A DNA stretch of 64,000 nucleotides from Triatoma infestans (GCA_011037195.1 JAAEAF010001531.1:1-64000), one strand, 5' to 3'. Positions 9,851 through 20,713 are shown, counted from the first letter of the stretch. The notes: generated by a model not told the origin, from the letters alone. Numbers and translations are program-made.

Positions 9851-11040
9851 GAGCACCAATTAAAGCTTCTTTTAATTTAACTTTATTTTAGAGAAAGTAT
9901 CGTCTTTGATGAATCCGCATTTTCGTTTTTTTTATTTTTTAACCGCTTTAAAAAGAGCCTCGGTTCTTCATATTTCCGGTTAGGACAAATTTTACAAAAT
10001 TGTAAGTTTGTGTCTATTGGAATAGTCAAAAATGATGCAACATTTTGTAACAATTTCTTCTTTTTTTTGTAAACCTCGAAAGTTGTTTAAATCTCTCTCT
10101 CTCTTTGTTATTGAATAGAATTTCTATTTAAGTAGGCCAATAGTACTAATCGAAATTTAAATGATAAATGATAAGTATGGCTAATAAAATTAACAATAAG
10201 GTAATGAATGTTTTTAAAAGTAATATCTCTGGCCAGAAATAAAATAAAAATTACAAAAAAAGATGCGGGCAATTAATTCTGTTTATTTTATTTATTTATT
10301 TTTTTTTGGAAAAAAATTGCACAGGAAGCTTACGTTATACGCAATAATTTTAAAATTACATAATATATTCTTGAATTCATTAATATGTATTGTGTTTAAA
10401 TAAATATGAAACTTTATAAAAATAATTATAATAAAGATTTTATTTATTCGATATATTTGTACATATATTTTTATAAAAAAAAAAAAATTATTTAAATATA
10501 AATATATTAAATATTATAACAATTGTATATTATTTTATTATAATCACTGTTAATTTACATCTTTTTAAGAAAATAACTCGTATAAAAGTGAAATTATTTT
10601 TATAACTAACAAAATATTAAAAAAATAAAAGGATTTTTATATTCGAAATACGTTCAGTCACGAGAAACTAATATAGTTTATTGCATATTGCGTGAATTGT
10701 AGTTTTTATAGAAAAGCGATTGTTTTTGTTGACCTTTTTAAAGAAACTAGTTTCTCTTCTCTCTTCTCACTATCTCATTTTAGGTCAACAGTTTAATGTT
10801 TAATAATTGCAGTATCTTTAATTTGTGATGATGATTATTAACTTTTAGTTCACTGAATTTAAAACTTAAAGTAATTTATGCGTTAAACAATAATTCTATT
10901 GATAGCCCTGAGTGACAAAAATTCTTTGAAGTGTAAGATAGTAATCATTAACAAAATAAACAAAGCTTTCCACTTAAAAGCTGCCAGAACGCTGAAAAGC
11001 AAGAGATTCTACTTAAAAAGGTGAAGTGATATTAATTATA
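9851..11040. other. no gene recognised; very AT-rich
   Basis: Long A/T runs and no coding, RNA or repeat signature I can support. Confidence 0.6.
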
Positions 11041-12188
11041 CAGTAATTTTGCCGTGTATACATTCTGTAGTGATAAACGAATGCCTTTGTGTGGAGTCGT
11101 GAAGGATTATCAAATGGTTTTGAAACTAGCATGGGGGTAAAGCAGGGATGCCTGCTAAGTCCCCTCTTATTTTCCTTATTCCTGAGCGGGATCGAGGAGC
11201 ATTTGGGAGGTGGCGTTCAGATAAAGGATCTATTTAAGCTACTGGCGTATGCTGATGATCTGGTGCTCCTAGCAACAGATAAGGTGGCTTTGCAGAAAAT
11301 GATAGATTCCATATCGGAGTATTTTGGTGTCTGGAATTTGCAAATAAATCTAAGAAAATCAAAAATTGTGGTTTTCAGAAACGGCGGCCGTCCGTTCATG
11401 ACATGTGGTATAAGGGTGAGAGGGTTGAGGTTGTTTCTAATTACAGGTATCTCGGGATAACTCTATCGTCCTGCCTGTCCCTCGTGAATAATTTCAAGGA
11501 GAGAGTTTCAAACGCGAAATTTGCCCTCAACACTTCCAATAGAATTAACAGAACAAAAGTATTCCGAAACTTCAAATCTATAATGTCGTATCTCGGGCAA
11601 TTATCTGCTATGGCGCACAAATTTGGGGTATATCTAGATTTGAGAGAGTGGAGGCTTTATTCAAATACTTCATTAAAAAAGTTTTTAATTTGCCACGTAA
11701 TACACCGGATTTCATAGTTTATTTAGAAAGTGACATGACACCTTCATATGTATATACTGTCCTTCTTCACCTAAAGTATATCCGCAGATGCATTAATTTA
11801 CCGCCAGAAAGATATCCACACCTATTAATCAATGAAATGATTAGGAAAAAGATGGGTATGTATAAAGAAAGGGAATGTTTTTGTCAGAAGTATAATATCT
11901 CTATGGATGAAATGTTTAATGTGGATATTAAACCTAAGCAGATAGTTGAAAGAGTTAGGGAAGTACTGATGACAGAATACCATTGTAAAGCACAAACCAG
12001 CCGCAATCATCTCTTATATAAAATTCTGTCTGTGATTTAAAGTGGTCTGTGTTTTAAAGTGCAATCTTGACGCTGTAGCCACTAGCTGGATTATTAAATG
12101 CAGCGAACTCTTGTACCTAAATAATTACAGATACGGTAATGACATAAAGTTGTGTTCTCTTTATAATTTGGGTTGTAATGAAGATTTC
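11041..12188 (+). pseudogene. non-LTR retrotransposon RT, 5'-truncated and frameshifted
   Basis: A reverse transcriptase segment of a LINE without RNase H. The first frame (to about 11440) contains the RT motifs GVKQGCLLSPLLFSLF and LAYADDLVLLA (catalytic aspartates near 11252-11257), then NLQINLRKSKIVVF. The homology continues in a second frame (about 11403-11650: GERVEVVSNYRYLGITLSS), a third (11648-12040: EALFKYFIKKVFNLPRN) and again after a stop at 12038 (12042 onward). At least three disablements are therefore present. The C-terminal cysteine-rich end is cut: after GCNED the frame runs into an R-type 3' tail. I do not assign the clade; the motif spacing suits a CR1/Jockey-group LINE. Confidence 0.82.
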
Positions 12189-12217
12189 GAGTGTTTCACA
12201 CCCGATTTTTTTTTTTT
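12189..12217 (+). mobile_element. solo 3' tail of family R at the LINE break
   Basis: GAGTGTTTCACACCCGA plus a T-run differs from the R end by one base and abuts the truncated LINE coding sequence with no R body in front. Confidence 0.7.
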
Positions 12218-12894
12218 AACTAGCCCTTTATTTTAAATTTACAAATAAATAAATAAATAAACATATTTCTTAATATTACTTTCTATATTTAACAATTTCA
12301 TTATTGTTGCAGGTAAATAAGGAGTTCAATTTTTTGGTGAAGGCAGGTAAACTAAAGTATATATTTTTAATTAAATAATATATTAAATTTTATATATTAT
12401 TAAGAAATTATTATTGTAATATTTCCCAGTTATATCAATTTTATGTTCAATTTATAGGATAAATTAAAATTTTGAAAACTTGGATCATGTATTTGTGCGT
12501 ATTTAAATTTACATAAATATATATATTGTTAATACATATTTGATTAAGTTGGTCCCCCAGTGAACGGGTCAGAGTCCAGTTGGCCCATTATATAGTCTAA
12601 GTGGTTCACAGGTTTAGAGATAAAGAGTCTTGACCCTATTTCATGATTACCATAATCTAAACGCGCTTCTAGTTTACCATTTTGTACTAATACAAACTAT
12701 TTTGTAAGTCAACTAGCTTTTGTTCACAGTCATCCTTATACATCAACAACATCAACAACAGTAAAAAAAAAAATACAAAAATAATAATAATAACAAAAGA
12801 AATAGAAAAGAAAGAACTCAAAACGCATGCGCAGAATTTTAAAATAGAAAAGGGCAATTATTATTATTATTATTATACTATTAGTTTTTGTTTA
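12218..12894. other. AT-rich spacer with simple repeats
   Basis: Short (AAAT)n and (ATT)n runs (for example about 12858-12880). No gene seen. Confidence 0.55.
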
Positions 12895-13279
12895 AAGTAT
12901 GCTTCGCGGCATGTGGACAAGGGAACTATCCCATTTTTTCTTGGACACCACACATACCCCCCAACCTACATGTAGACTATAACTTTTCTCCCTCAACACA
13001 TCCCTGATAAACGACATGAGTGAAGAACTACGCAGCCTACTGAATCTCTGCGACCAGGCTCTCTTACAACCTCAATTTCCGTAGATCCTCACAAAGATCA
13101 TGGCACCAGATGCTCAGCATACACAGCGAACAATCCCACTTCAACGCTGGAGAACCCTCCTCCCTCCAGAGACAAGATATCTCCCCAGAAAGCTGCCCTT
13201 AATTTGCGGCCACTTTGTCTGAGTCTTGTTAAGCGCCGATGAGATTAACTGAGTCCGGGGGGGGGGCGACCATCGACTA
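12895..13279. other. GC-richer unidentified segment
   Basis: About 380 bp clearly richer in GC than its flanks. Short open stretches exist (for example from 13017) but none match a family I know. It could be the distal part of the adjoining SINE-headed insertion or another retroelement. Confidence 0.4.
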
Positions 13280-13514
13280 GATACATTCGGACGTTTTCTT
13301 TATCATACTACACACTAAATCCGGTCTAGTGTTGACGATCATGTGGTCTGGCAAGACCATTCGACCAGGGTCGTCAAAAATTGGCCGCGGGTCTTATCCT
13401 CAGATTCCCAACTCTGGTTTCCGTGCCAGTTCAAATCTAAGAGTAGCACTGGACTCGAATCCGGGACCTCCGCGTGGGAATCCAACGTGCTAACCACTTA
13501 GCTAATCCCTCTCC
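13280..13514 (-). mobile_element. SINE with tRNA-like head (body type 2)
   Basis: Read on the minus strand from 13514, GGATTAGCTAAGTGGTTAGC (A-box region) and GGATTCGAGTCC (B-box, about 13452-13463) form the same head as the other SINEs here. Its body (GAACTGGCACGGAAACC..GACGACCCTGGTC) differs from them. The 3' end is not clear, so the left border is approximate. Confidence 0.6.
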
Positions 13515-13515
13515 T

Positions 13516-13735
13516 TATTATTATTATTATTTTTAAGACGCATCATATCTGAGGTCATTGGCACCCGGAGCCTTCTCATGGACTGCCGGCCTCCGGGCAG
13601 TATTCTTTCGTTACAGATAGCTCTGTCCGTCACAGGACAATGAGCTATAGAGGCTTCTAGAAAAAGAAAATCTGAGGGCAGCACTGGTGGACTCGAACGT
13701 GGGACCTCCGCGTGGGAGTCCAGCTAGTTCTTTTC
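13516..13735 (-). mobile_element. SINE, short form, 5'-truncated
   Basis: On the minus strand the tRNA-like head starts truncated at about 13735, followed by the CACGCGGAGGTCCCACG block and B-box remnant, then the body GCTCATTGTCCTGTGACGG..GGCTCCGGG. It ends with a LINE-type terminal hairpin (13537-13565; stem GGTGC/GCGTC using wobble pairs) and an ATT-rich tail at 13515-13534. It lies directly against the head of the SINE at 13280-13514. Confidence 0.75.
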
Positions 13736-14850
13736 TACTAGTTTTATAGGCTGGAGGAATTGCGGCTAGAAAAGTCATGGAGACGAAGATTTCAGTCAGT
13801 GTTTCTAAGAGAAGGGAAGGATTTGCTTGATATAGGGACGTGTAACAAAGATTGCTTCCCTAGTTAATTAATAAAGAATTAAACATCAGATTCATCAAAA
13901 TTTCTATAAATAAAAATTTTTTGAATATGTTAATGGAAAAATAAGATTTTAGAAGAAAAAAAAACAAAAACTAATTTTTATCTCATCCTCTAGCAGAGTA
14001 GTTAATTTCATGTCAGAATTGTCCGGCCTGTGGTCTTGGTATATAATGTTTTCTGTCCGTCATTCATGTCTATTCTTTTAAAAAGAAGCCCCCGCCTTTC
14101 TTTCACAGACTTGTTCTACTTCTTCTTCCTCTTCTCCCCACATCTCTATCATTTCATCTCTTCACTGCAATTTTTAAAATAATCACTGTGCCGTGCCGCT
14201 TGCAGCATCTCATATATATATTCTGCTGATTTTTGTTGTTGTTTTTTTTTTAAAGAATTATAATATGTTGATGTTGGAAGTCCGAAGTGCAACGAACGGA
14301 AATTCGTGTACTTTGTAAAATGTATCTTGTCTGATTGCATGGCTCTAAACTACAGGCTGTTTGAATTCTTCCATAGTTTTCTATAATAATATAATAGTGG
14401 TAAACTATAAGTCAGGTAGCCAATGGCATGTTCTCATTGTTGTTAAACATTATTATATATTACATTCCTTGCATTTTTATATAACTTATTACTGTAACTA
14501 GAATTATCTACTGAAGGAAGAGCTATCATCAACTAGTTCAGTTTTCTACCAAAAAAAAATAAAATAAAAATTTTGACTTTTGAAAGTTTTTTATTGGACA
14601 TGTGTTTTTTAGATATACGCAATGTTCTGCCCCTTTGAATTAATTTGTTATTTTTTAATGTCATAATTTCCTATTATTATATTGTTATCTTCTTTAATTA
14701 TTGAGTTTTCACCCAAGAAATAGAAGTTTTTGATCTCCCTTCATGATTACAGTACAAAAATTATTTGTAACGATATTATTTGTGCTGTTAATAAAAATCT
14801 TGGAATGAAAACTGAAATGTCCACTGCAGACAGCATCTGATACCAAGGTT
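13736..14850. other. no gene recognised
   Basis: AT-rich sequence with short pyrimidine tracts around 14080-14170. Nothing assignable. Confidence 0.55.
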
Positions 14851-14854
14851 TCGG

Positions 14855-15227
14855 TCAAAAGATCAATCAGAAAAAAACAATGCAACAATTTTTCTTTAAA
14901 CTTCGAAACCTATTATTTTATTAGAAATATTATTCCATGAAAAAAATTTGGGTATAATAGGCAGTGCGATTTTACAGAAAATAGGTTTTTCCGAGTTTGG
15001 GGGGGGGGATTTTCTCAAAAACGGCTACAACGATTTTTCTTTAAACTTGATATACATACTCCAAAGATATAAACTTATCACATTTATTTGATACAAGTTT
15101 TTTTTTTTTACTTTCTCTAACCGCTGTTTAGAAGAAGTATTTATAATCGTGTCAAATTTTCGAAACCGAGTTTTCACTGGATATATCCGTTTTGAGGTCT
15201 CCTCAAAAAAAGTGGTTTTTAGCAATT
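14855..15227 (+). mobile_element. family R fragments, 5' part of a split copy
   Basis: Contains AAACGGCTACAACGATTTTTCTTTAAACTTG-type modules near 15020. From 15106 a fresh R 5' start (decayed palindrome, ATAATCGTGTCAAATTTTCG, TTTCACTGGATATATCCG) runs to the SINE insertion site. Confidence 0.75.
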
Positions 15228-15235
15228 GTTCTGTG

Positions 15236-15531
15236 TCACTTCCTGCTAATCCTTCCCGAAGACTAAAGCGCCGGTGGCCTCGTGATCACCTGATCGCTTG
15301 ATAAAAAAGGGCATCTTTCGAATTCCACTTCTTCGATGTTGGATGGCACTCACTCAACTTCTGTCACGTCATGTTATTAGTATTATTATTTTCCTCCCTT
15401 TTCCAGTTTTGTTTTGTTTTTATTTATTTTAATTTTATTTGATTATTTATTATGTTATCTTTTGTCATCTCATTTGCTTTTTGTGTGTATATTTGCAGTT
15501 GCAAATAAAATAAAGTAAAAAAAAAAGAATA
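15236..15531 (+). mobile_element. tRNA-derived SINE, second family, with target-site duplication
   Basis: A 296-bp insert splits an R copy and is flanked by GTTCTGTG (15228-15235 and 15532-15539). It has an A-box-like GTGGCCTCGTGATCACCTGA and a B-box-like TTTCGAATTCC, then an AT-rich body and an A-rich 3' end (AAATAAAATAAAG plus A-run). The head sequence is unrelated to the other SINE heads in the window. Confidence 0.85.
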
Positions 15532-15539
15532 GTTCTGTG

Positions 15540-16208
15540 CGTTTGTGTGTGTGTGTGACACCATATCTCAAAAACTGATAAATCGCAGAATGTTCAAACT
15601 TAATATTTCATTTAAAAGGTCATCAGGTGACCTGAAAATAAGCTTTTCATAAAAGCCGTTCAGTCGGAAGTGCCACTTTATTAAATAGTTCCATCAGTTT
15701 TTTTTTGGTGATTTTCTCGAAAATGGCTTCAACAATTTCCTTTAAACTTGCTTCCACCAACTACATATAAAAAAAGCTACAACTTGTAATTTAAAATATT
15801 TCTTCGGGAAAATTTCATTTAAGGGTACTTTATGAGGGGAGGATAGGGATGAGGTTTTCCTCTAAAGATGAGCTATTTCAGTTTATTATACAATTCTATC
15901 GTGTAAATAATATTTATTAGAATTAAATATATTGTTGAAATCTCGAGTTTAAAGAAAATTGAATGACCGGAAGTGCGTTTTTACTAAATTGTATTTTTCA
16001 GTTTTTTTCGTATTTTTTCTCTAAAATGGTTGCAACGGGACTTTTGGGGTAGGGGTAGGGTTATGTTTTCCTCTAAAATGCCATAGTTTAGTCGATTATA
16101 CAAAATTTTGCCATCTAAACAAGATTAATTAGAAATAAATCTATTGCCAAAATTCCGAGTTTCAAGAAAATTAGTAAATCGGAAGTGCGATTTTACTGAA
16201 CACTTTTT
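15540..16208 (+). mobile_element. family R, continuation of the split copy
   Basis: Resumes with the TG microsatellite position (15546-15557), ATATCTCAAAAACTGATAAATC, then CGGAAGTGC landmarks at about 15665, 15973 and 16180. It ends where the next R copy's palindrome begins, so two R copies lie head to tail. Confidence 0.8.
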
Positions 16209-17156
16209 ACTTTCTCTTACTCCTAGAAGAGAAAGTATTGTAATCGTGTCAAATTTTCGATATTGAGTTTTCACCGGAAATATCCGTTTTGACGTCCCTT
16301 GAGTCCAAAAAACTGGTTTTTAGCAAATGGTCAGTGTGTGTGTGTATGTATAGCTCAAAAACGAAAAACCGTAGAAAGCTGAAACTTGATATTCCGTTTA
16401 GGTATCACCATGGGATCTGACTGTGCGTTAACCGGAAGTACCACTTTACTAGTTAGTTTTTTTACTTTTTTGCGTTTTTTTTCAAAAATGGCTCCGACAA
16501 TTTTCTTCAAACTTGATATATTAACTACACATAGAGAGAACTACAACTTTTATGTGAAACATTTCTCTGGGAAAATTCATTGAAGGGCACTTTTGGGGGA
16601 GGGGTGGGGTTAGGTTAACCTCTAAAGTGCTATTTCAGTTTATTACACAATTCTGTCATGCAAATTATGTTAATTAGAATTAAATATGTTGTTGAAATTC
16701 TGAGTTTGTAAAAAATCGGGCGTTTACTTTAGTACTTTACTAAATAAATTTTTTCCACTTTCTTAAAAAAAATAGCTCAAACGATTTTCTTAAAACTTCT
16801 TATATAAATTACACATACAAAGATCTACAACTTTTATATAAAACATTTCTCTGGAAAAATTCATTTAAGGGCCTTTTTGGAGAGGGGTAGGGTTACAGCT
16901 TCCTCTAAAGTGGTATCATACTTGATTATACAACTCTATCATCCAAATGAAATTAATTAGAAATAAATAGATGGCCAAAATTCCGGAGTTTGAAGGAAAT
17001 CAGTAAACCGGAAGTGCGCCTTTAATGATATTTTTTTACAGTTTTCGACAAGTTTCATTAAATTTGGTGCAAAAACTATAATTTGTTTGTTATAATTTTG
17101 AGAACTGGAGTAAGAGAAAGTTGTGTGAGTGTTTCACACCAGATTTTTTTTTTTTC
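16209..17156 (+). mobile_element. family R, near full-length copy (reference copy)
   Basis: About 950 bp, non-coding. In order: a palindrome of AC-TTTCTCTTACT and its complement (16209-16236); TTGTAATCGTGTCAAATTTT; TTTTCACCGGAAATATCCG; a short (TG)n at 16340; a CTCAAAAACG..AAACTTGATAT module; CCGGAAGTACC (16431); a unit of about 290 bp containing ACAACTTTTATGTGAAAC, a G-rich GGGGGAGGGGTGGGG and CTCTAAAGTGC; a second diverged copy of that unit; AAACCGGAAGTGCG (17006); a second AGTAAGAGAAAGT (17109); a hairpin GTGTGA (17123-17128) / TCACAC (17134-17139); CAGA; and a T-run. It has no terminal inverted repeats, poly(A) or ORF. The hairpin end, T-tract boundary, internal tandem units and microsatellite resemble Helentron-associated non-autonomous elements, but that is inference. 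Confidence 0.85.
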
Positions 17157-17263
17157 AGTTTTCGCGATTATCTTCATAAAATCCCCGACGAATTTCAATA
17201 ATTTTAGTGACATTCTAAAAAATTTGTCAATTATAAATTTTGAAACTGCAACAAGAGAAAGTC

Positions 17264-17295
<32 letters not shown>

Positions 17296-17425
17296 TTCAC
17301 ATCAGATTTTTTTACTTCCGTAAAACTAGGACCAAACGAAACTTCCATAAATATACCACGTTTATAGAAAATTTGTTAATTACAAATATATCTGCAGACA
17401 GAGAATATTTCATACCAGATTACTT
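17157..17425 (+). repeat. two further R-type 3' ends in tandem
   Basis: After the reference R copy, the terminal region repeats: CAAGAGAAAGTCGTG with an expanded (TG)n (17262-17289), TTTCACATCAGA and a T-run near 17295-17312. A more decayed end lies near 17395-17422 (GACAGAGAATATTTCATACCAGA). Each is preceded by an R-like AATTTNTCAATTA stretch. Confidence 0.7.
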
Positions 17426-17834
17426 ATTTGTATTTTCTGGCAAATTCACTGGGATTATTCAAGTTTTTTTTAACAAACTTTTTAATATTTCTAACTCTTG
17501 AAAGTCTCATGGTCACTACAAGGTGTGTCGTCGTCTAAGTAAAATATACTGCAGTCGTTAAAGATAAAACTGACGGACGTTGCGTCTAAAATATTATATT
17601 CTAATATTTATTTATTTATTTATTTATCTGTTGCATAAAAAAAAAATAAATAAATAAAACGACTTTAAAATCTTCTTTAAATATAACTATTCTTATCCTA
17701 TAAGATTGTTCGGGCAAATATGGATTACTATGCAAATAGCTTTTTTATCTGTTTATATAAAGATTGTAATAATATTAATAATAAAAAATGTTTATTTGAT
17801 ATAGAGAGATAAATAAAATGTCCAAACTAATCTT

Positions 17835-18090
17835 ACTTCCTCTTATTTCTACTAACAAGGAAGTATAGCAAATTTTCAGAAATCAAGTTTTCACCGGAAA
17901 TACATATTTTGAGGTCCCAAATTTTTGGTATCCGGTTTAGGTTAATGACACGAATATTTTGGACAAAATCCACCAAGCTACGTATAATAAGATTGGCACA
18001 ACTTTTTCTGAATGTTTTTTCGGTTTTGTTTTTTTTTAATCCAGTTTACATGATTTTTGTCGAAAACGCCACCAACTCTTTTTCTTTAAA
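17835..18090 (+). mobile_element. family R fragment (5' part)
   Basis: Decayed 5' palindrome (ACTTCCTCTTATTTCTACTAAC..GGAAGT), then CAAATTTTCAG, AGTTTTCACCGGAAATAC and TTTTGAGGTCCC. It diverges after about 18090. Confidence 0.7.
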
Positions 18091-18359
18091 AGCTGCTAAT
18101 TACAACAAACATTGGTAAGTGATAGGGAAATTTTCTGATGCACTCTGAAAAAGGCAAGTTTTTTGTACCGTATGTTATGTTACATATGTAAAAGAAAAGA
18201 AAAAAGATGCTGGTTTATATTCGTATTATAACAACTCAGCTGACCAGAAGCTAAGCTGTAGTAGTTATGCGTTTAGAGTGTGGCTAAGATGGGTTCCTAG
18301 TTAAAAAAGAAAACACTTAAGAGGTTTGTTTAAAACAACGTATATTGATCAAATAAAGA

Positions 18360-18475
18360 TTAGTTCTTGATAATGACTGGTGGTGATCCTCTTGAGGGAG
18401 AGAGTAACCTTAGTTCCTCCGAAGGTTGGAAACGTCCTCTTGAGGGAGAATGAGAGTTCCAGCTTATACTTTAGT
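18360..18475. other. GC-richer host segment left of the foldback
   Basis: Contains two copies of TCCTCTTGAGGGAGA (about 18386 and 18435). Unidentified. It appears to continue beyond the foldback at 18783-19030. Confidence 0.4.
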
Positions 18476-18547
18476 CGTAGTGATTGGTTCCGCAAAGCTG
18501 GAAAGCATCAGAGACATTTTCTGTGATAGCCTGCCTCTTTTTGTGGT

Positions 18548-18586
18548 CATCGACCGGTTTCAGAGCGTTCACCCATCATCAGGATG
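18548..18586 (-). ncRNA. small hammerhead ribozyme motif, core intact
   Basis: On the minus strand: stem I CATC, core CTGATGA (18576-18582), a short stem II region (GGG..CTC), GAAA, then CCGGTC (18552-18561) and GATG closing stem I. Stem III is reduced to ACCGGU, a palindrome that cannot form a normal loop but can pair between two RNAs. The predicted cleavage is after GUC. This matches the small Penelope-associated hammerheads reported to cleave as dimers. Confidence 0.78.
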
Positions 18587-18696
18587 CGTTTTTTAAAAAG
18601 TGTAATAATATAGACTTGCACCGAGCAAATACAGTGATACACTGCCAGTGTATTACACTGTTGTATCAACGTATCTGTTACAATGTTTGACAAAAA

Positions 18697-18734
18697 CATC
18701 CTAATGATGGGTGAACGCCGGAAACAGATCGATG
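18697..18734 (+). ncRNA. decayed hammerhead motif in the opposite arm
   Basis: Stem I CATC/GATG is kept, but the core reads CTAATGA (G to A) and stem III reads ACAGAT instead of ACCGGT. It is probably inactive. Confidence 0.6.
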
Positions 18735-18782
18735 ACCACAAAAAGAAGCAGGCTATGACAGAAAATGTCTCTTATACTTAGT

Positions 18783-19060
18783 TCTTCCCAAGTATGTAGG
18801 ATTGCTAGCGCACTAAGGCCGCGGCTGTCCTTGTCGAACTCGCAATCGACTGGCTGATGCAGCTCCTTATATATGTTTTTACTGTGGTGGGAGTGTAGGT
18901 TGTCTCTAGCTGCCGTAGAGGGGTTGAGGGAAAGAAGGGTGGCGAACTCGGTACTTGGCTGGCGGACGGTTCTCCGTCACTTACTCGGCAGGCTGAACTC
19001 ACTCGGCTGGCTGGTGTAATGGGTTGTTACAATATTAAAAATTATTAATTGTTAGGCTTT
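18783..19060. other. GC-richer unidentified segment
   Basis: About 250 bp with CGGCTGG/GGCTGGC motifs and no frame I recognise. It looks continuous with 18360-18475 if the foldback is ignored. Confidence 0.4.
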
Positions 19061-19124
19061 GTAGTTACTTTGTGCTTTGGATTGACACAAAAATATTTTT
19101 GTTCATGTTAAATCGATCCTTTTT

Positions 19125-19445
19125 TTTATTCTATGGAATGTTATCTGTGCTTCTACAAAAAAACCATAAATACCTATCACATTTTTTTGAAACATTTTTT
19201 CAGAAAAATTTGATTTTTGGGGGTTTCTGTGGGGGGGCAATAACAGTAACGTTAAGCTTTCCTCTAAAGTACCACCACATCAGAATGCACGGTACTAAAA
19301 CTTACATAATATTATTTATACATTAGAGACGCATTGGTAGAATTTCAAATTTAATGAAAACTGGGTTAACCGGAAATGCGTCTTTACAGAATAGGCTTTA
19401 GGGTATTTTGGAATTTTTTCAAAAAACAACTTCAACGACTTCTAA
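19125..19445 (+). mobile_element. family R variant fragment
   Basis: Has TTTTTTTGAAACATTTTTTCAG, AGTAACGTTAAGC, TTCCTCTAAAGTACC, and AACCGGAAATGCG at 19370. Same subfamily as 7066-7578. Confidence 0.75.
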
Positions 19446-20713
19446 ATAGCTTCCAAGTTTGGGAATCTCTAATCAGTTGAATAAATAATAAGCAACAATT
19501 TACAGACTTTAGAAACCCGCAGTTTTATTATTTAAATCTTTGTTTTAAAATAATAATTTCTTGGACCGACTACACCGCCTTGCATATATCCTTTCCATCT
19601 AAATAGAATGCATCTATATTGACGATCATCATTACAGTAGTATCATTATTTCTTTGAATCTGGCAGCTAGTCTTGGAAAACCATTTGGTTTTTAGCTAAT
19701 GGAATACCAAGAAAGGGTGGCGAAGTTCAGCGACCTTTCTTCTCCCATGGTACTATAGTAATCAAGAGAACAAGTTATTTCTATTTTATATTTTCTAGTT
19801 GAAGAAGTGAGTCTTTTTTTTCATTTCTAAAATAAGTTGGTATATCTATTATTATTATTATTATTACGAAATAATGAAAACTACAATATGACGTATATTA
19901 TAGATAAGTTAATGGAAAAAAGCTTTTGTATGGGGAATTTCTTTATTTTAATTTAATTTAAAACCTTTCTAAATTGCTATTGTTTTCAATTAAGGTTTAT
20001 AAATACATCTATTAATAAAAAAAGTAGTTTGTGTGAATTCACACGACGTTTTTTTACTGCAGTTAATATAAAATATAAAATGACAAATGTTCTATAGAAG
20101 TAGACGGGATACAACTAACAACAGTCCAGCAGACAGCGCAAACAACACTGAACAATACCAAATAACATTTGAAATATATAACGCAACAAATTCCGCATAA
20201 CTACCGGAAAATCCAACGAGAAAATCGCTACGGTAGATTTGGGGAACATTACAAAACGACCTAGAAGCTTTATTCTTTAACGTCGCACTTTCGATTAACC
20301 GGTTTTTCTTCAAATCAGGAATTCTGTTAATGCTTCTTAATGTACATATATTAATATTATATACATGGTAGGACCATGTAGAATTTTCACGGAAAATTGT
20401 TTATAAAAAAACTTATTTATGGATTATTAGATATTGAATACGAAGATTATAGAAAATTATTAGAGCTGGAAACGATAAAATGGTGGAAAAACTGAAAACA
20501 AAAAGCATTACAATAAAATTCGTAAAACACCCACATAGAACCATTCGTCAAAAAAAAAAATTTCGTATATATGGGACTAGAATGTTTCTCAATTTCCTGT
20601 GTCCAAAATTTGACATGATTGCCATATTTTCTTTTAAGATCATATCATCAACTATAATGACTGCTAGCGGAAGTTTTTTGTAAGCTTCAGCTTTCTGTAA
20701 AATTTACACAGCA

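Larger units (their letters stand above)
18476..18770. mobile_element. Penelope-type foldback insertion (type A) with hammerheads
   Basis: A 295-bp insert between CTTATACTTTAGT (18463-18475) and CTTATACTTAGT (18771-18782), a 12-13-bp target-site duplication. Two arms (about 18510-18588 and 18695-18772) are inverted repeats of each other, joined by a 100-bp spacer rich in TGTATTACACTG. Each arm carries a hammerhead motif pointing outward. The same sequence recurs at 45900-46144 and 60690-60840. The arms resemble the terminal repeats of Penelope-like elements, which are known to carry small hammerheads. Confidence 0.8.

Noticed and set aside
17076..17501. Overlapping open frames of 77-94 codons on both strands
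   Set aside because: They lie wholly within the R 3' ends and TG/CA repeat; their residues (VCVCVCV, HTHTHTH) come from the microsatellite.
20040..20313. Possible minus-strand R fragment
   Set aside because: Only short words (CACACGACG, ACTGCAGTT, AACCGGTTT) match, and not in convincing order.
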